Shown here: positions 62,736 through 64,000 of the stretch, piece by piece | Layout of the letters: every line of letters begins with the position of its first letter | Position numbering within the stretch: position 1 is the stretch's first letter | Assembly: GCA_003248965.1 (NCBI GenBank) | Contig: QFQU01000001.1 | Span: forward strand, 120,850 to 184,849 | From: Brevundimonas sp. | GTDB taxonomy: Bacteria; Pseudomonadota; Alphaproteobacteria; Caulobacterales; Caulobacteraceae | Direction: 5' to 3' | DNA: 64,000 nt | The notes under the pieces: generated by a model | What the model was told of the DNA's origin: nothing | What the model saw: the letters and a program-made list of their open reading frames with translations, nothing else | The model's database searches: none | Position numbers and translations under genes: made by a program

Positions 62736-63446
62736 ATGTCTTCCGCCCCCTTCGACGCCGCCCAGGACCTGCGCGACGCCCCGCGCGGGCCGGGGGCGAG
62801 TCATAGGCCCAAGGACGCCGCGACCCTGATCCTGACGCGGGGCGGCGACCAGCCCGAGGTGCTGATGGGGCGCCGCGCGCCGGGCCATGTGTTCATGGCT
62901 TCGAAATGGGTGTTTCCGGGCGGGCGGATCGACCGCAGCGACTTCACCGCCGCCGCAACGGGCGATCTGTCGTCGGACGTCGCCCGGCGGCTGGAGAACG
63001 AACTGCCGGCGCGGCGCGCCCGCGCCCTGGCCCTGACGGCGGTGCGCGAAACGTTCGAGGAGACGGGGCTGATCCTGGGCCGGTCCGCGCCAAGCACATC
63101 TGTCGCCGGGCCATGGCGCGAGTATCGCCAGGCGGGCGCCCTGCCTGATCTGTCGGTCCTGTCCTACATCGCGCGCGCCATTACCCCGCCGGGACGCACG
63201 CGCCGGTTCGACGCCCGGTTCTTCATGGCGCCGGCCGAGGCCCTGCTGACGCCCGAACCGACCGCCGGATCGGGCGAACTGGACGAGATCGCGTGGCTGC
63301 CGCTGGACCAGGCGCGAGCGCTGGACCTGCCGGCCATCACCCGGTTCGTGCTGGGAGAACTGGCCGAGCGGCTGGCTCAGCCGAACCGCCCCCTGCCCTT
63401 CGTGCGCATGGTGCATGGGCGGCATCGGGTCGATCACAGGGACTGA
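62736..63446 (+). CDS. Nudix hydrolase (NUDT19-like)
   Basis: A 236-residue Nudix protein. The Nudix box is split: GGRIDRSDF near residue 63 and, after an insertion of about 30 residues, AVRETFEETGL near 103, a layout seen in CoA- and acyl-CoA-type (NUDT7/NUDT19) enzymes. Other blocks are VLMGRRAPGHVFMASKWVFPGG and FDARFFMAPAEALL. The substrate is not proven. Four bases separate its stop from the DUF5990 gene, so they form a likely operon. Confidence 0.85.
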   Translation: MSSAPFDAAQDLRDAPRGPGASHRPKDAATLILTRGGDQPEVLMGRRAPGHVFMASKWVFPGGRIDRSDFTAAATGDLSSDVARRLENELPARRARALALTAVRETFEETGLILGRSAPSTSVAGPWREYRQAGALPDLSVLSYIARAITPPGRTRRFDARFFMAPAEALLTPEPTAGSGELDEIAWLPLDQARALDLPAITRFVLGELAERLAQPNRPLPFVRMVHGRHRVDHRD

Positions 63447-63450
63447 CATC

Positions 63451-63864
63451 ATGACCGGCGCCGAAATCACCCTGCGTCTGACCATCGCCGATCCGGTCGC
63501 GGGCGTCGCCTACAGCCTGCAGGACAAGGCGAACACGCCGGTCGGGCCGCGCACCGCCCACGACGGTCCGATCCGTTTCGATGTCCCGATCACCCTGTCA
63601 GATGACGGGCGTCCGACGGGTCATTTCGTACGGCGCGAGGGGCCGACGCGGCGGTTCGTCTATATCGCCATCGGAACCTCGGCTGGCCAGCACGACAGCG
63701 CCTGGAGCCGCCGCGCTAAAATCGACATCCACGACATTTCCGCCGACCTTCTGGCCCAGGCGCGTCAGGGTCATGTCCTGGAAGTCGTCCTGCCCGGTCG
63801 CGCCAAGGACGACGGCCCGGCCTGCGCCACCGTGCGCCCGCTTCAAACCTGGCGCGCCGTCTGA
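63451..63864 (+). CDS. DUF5990 family protein
   Basis: A 137-residue protein of the DUF5990 family. The core EITLRLTIADPVAGVAYSLQDK and RFVYIAIGTSAGQHDSAWSRRAKI is conserved in bacteria next to Nudix or phosphatase genes; the function is unknown. No catalytic motif is obvious. It starts four bases after the Nudix stop and ends one or two bases before what appears to be the left end of an IS5-type element, so its stop codon abuts the insertion. Confidence 0.82.
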   Translation: MTGAEITLRLTIADPVAGVAYSLQDKANTPVGPRTAHDGPIRFDVPITLSDDGRPTGHFVRREGPTRRFVYIAIGTSAGQHDSAWSRRAKIDIHDISADLLAQARQGHVLEVVLPGRAKDDGPACATVRPLQTWRAV

Positions 63865-63865
63865 G

Positions 63866-63931
63866 GTGTTAGGCTCAGGACCCATTGATCCAAGAGGCTC
63901 GATCTGATTCAGGCTCCTGAGGAGTCTGGAT
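63866..63931 (+). mobile_element. IS5-type element, left end (partial)
   Basis: Apparent left boundary of an insertion sequence, directly after the DUF5990 stop. The terminal inverted repeat cannot be verified because the right end is outside the window. Boundary estimated to within a few bases. Confidence 0.5.
63910..63928 (+). promoter_or_regulatory. Hairpin hiding the transposase ribosome site
   Basis: CAGGCTCC, loop TGA, GGAGTCTG pair with one G-T. The GGAG of the transposase ribosome site (63921-63924) is in the 3' arm. Read-through transcripts would fold and block translation, a known IS control device. Confidence 0.5.
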
Positions 63932-64000
63932 ATGAGTGACCTGTATTGGCTGACGGACGAGCAGATGGCTCGGCTGGAACCCTTCTTCCCCAAGAGCCAC
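63932..64000 (+). CDS. IS5 family transposase (5' end, truncated by window)
   Basis: The first 23 codons read MSDLYWLTDEQMARLEPFFP and onward, the standard N-terminus of IS5-family (IS427-type) transposases. The gene runs off the window, so catalytic DDE residues and any programmed frameshift cannot be checked. The ATG at 63932 follows a GGAG held in a hairpin. It lies directly after a complete DUF5990 gene, so no host gene is clearly broken on this side. Confidence 0.85.
   Translation, partial: MSDLYWLTDEQMARLEPFFPKSH

Overview
The window is a high-GC, densely packed stretch of alphaproteobacterial chromosome. It most resembles Caulobacterales, probably Brevundimonas or a close relative. 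Supporting signs are DUF2336 proteins, a CC0125/CC1285-type lipoprotein, an HdaA-type DnaA regulator next to ppk-ppx, an NDUFA12/DUF2155 pair and a GTP-dependent PEP carboxykinase. No rRNA, tRNA, CRISPR array or prophage was recognised. The only mobile DNA is the start of an IS5-type element at the right edge.

Layout. 0-5.5 kb: two DUF2336 genes around nadK and a histidine phosphotransfer gene, then a lytic transglycosylase and a TonB protein. 5.5-10 kb: thiO, pckG, a DUF938 methyltransferase and an RsuA-type pseudouridine synthase. 10-22.3 kb: a nearly unbroken minus-strand run (ATP12 chaperone, TPR/2OG oxygenase, rluC, crcB, lipoprotein, DUF1304, RluA, membrane protein, rarA, zinc-ribbon protein, HtrA protease, MFS pump, thiG, thiS, a 31-codon membrane peptide), broken only by a VOC gene. 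22.4-27.7 kb: aroQ-accB-accC-aat facing DUF2155-NDUFA12, with a signal peptidase gene and a ribbon-helix-helix/EF-hand gene between them. 27.9-32.1 kb: a ribonucleotide-reductase-derived protein without the catalytic barrel and two secreted pentapeptide-repeat proteins. 32-44 kb: aspS, YciI, hdaA, DUF3617, ppk-ppx, rnd, and purM/purN separated by a serine carboxypeptidase. 44-55 kb: M13 peptidase, glycine-zipper lipoprotein, ndk, ABC-F, cysE with Nudix, nitroreductase, DedA, DUF817, DUF922 protease and queF. 55-64 kb: nitronate monooxygenase, TorF-like porin, cystathionine gamma-lyase and beta-synthase, rnr, a membrane-tethered LuxR-type regulator, Nudix, DUF5990 and the IS5 start.

Most genes are housekeeping: thiamine synthesis (thiO, thiS, thiG), fatty-acid initiation (accBC), sulfur amino acids (cysE, cbs, cystathionine lyase), polyphosphate (ppk, ppx), purines (purM, purN), RNA maintenance (rnr, rnd, three pseudouridine synthases) and envelope proteases. 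Genes are often coupled by 4-bp ATGA/GTGA overlaps, and several convergent pairs share stop-codon bases. The least explained parts are the NrdJ-derived protein, the RHH-membrane-EF-hand protein beside a signal peptidase gene with paired palindromes upstream, the twin pentapeptide proteins, and the membrane-anchored LuxR-type regulator.
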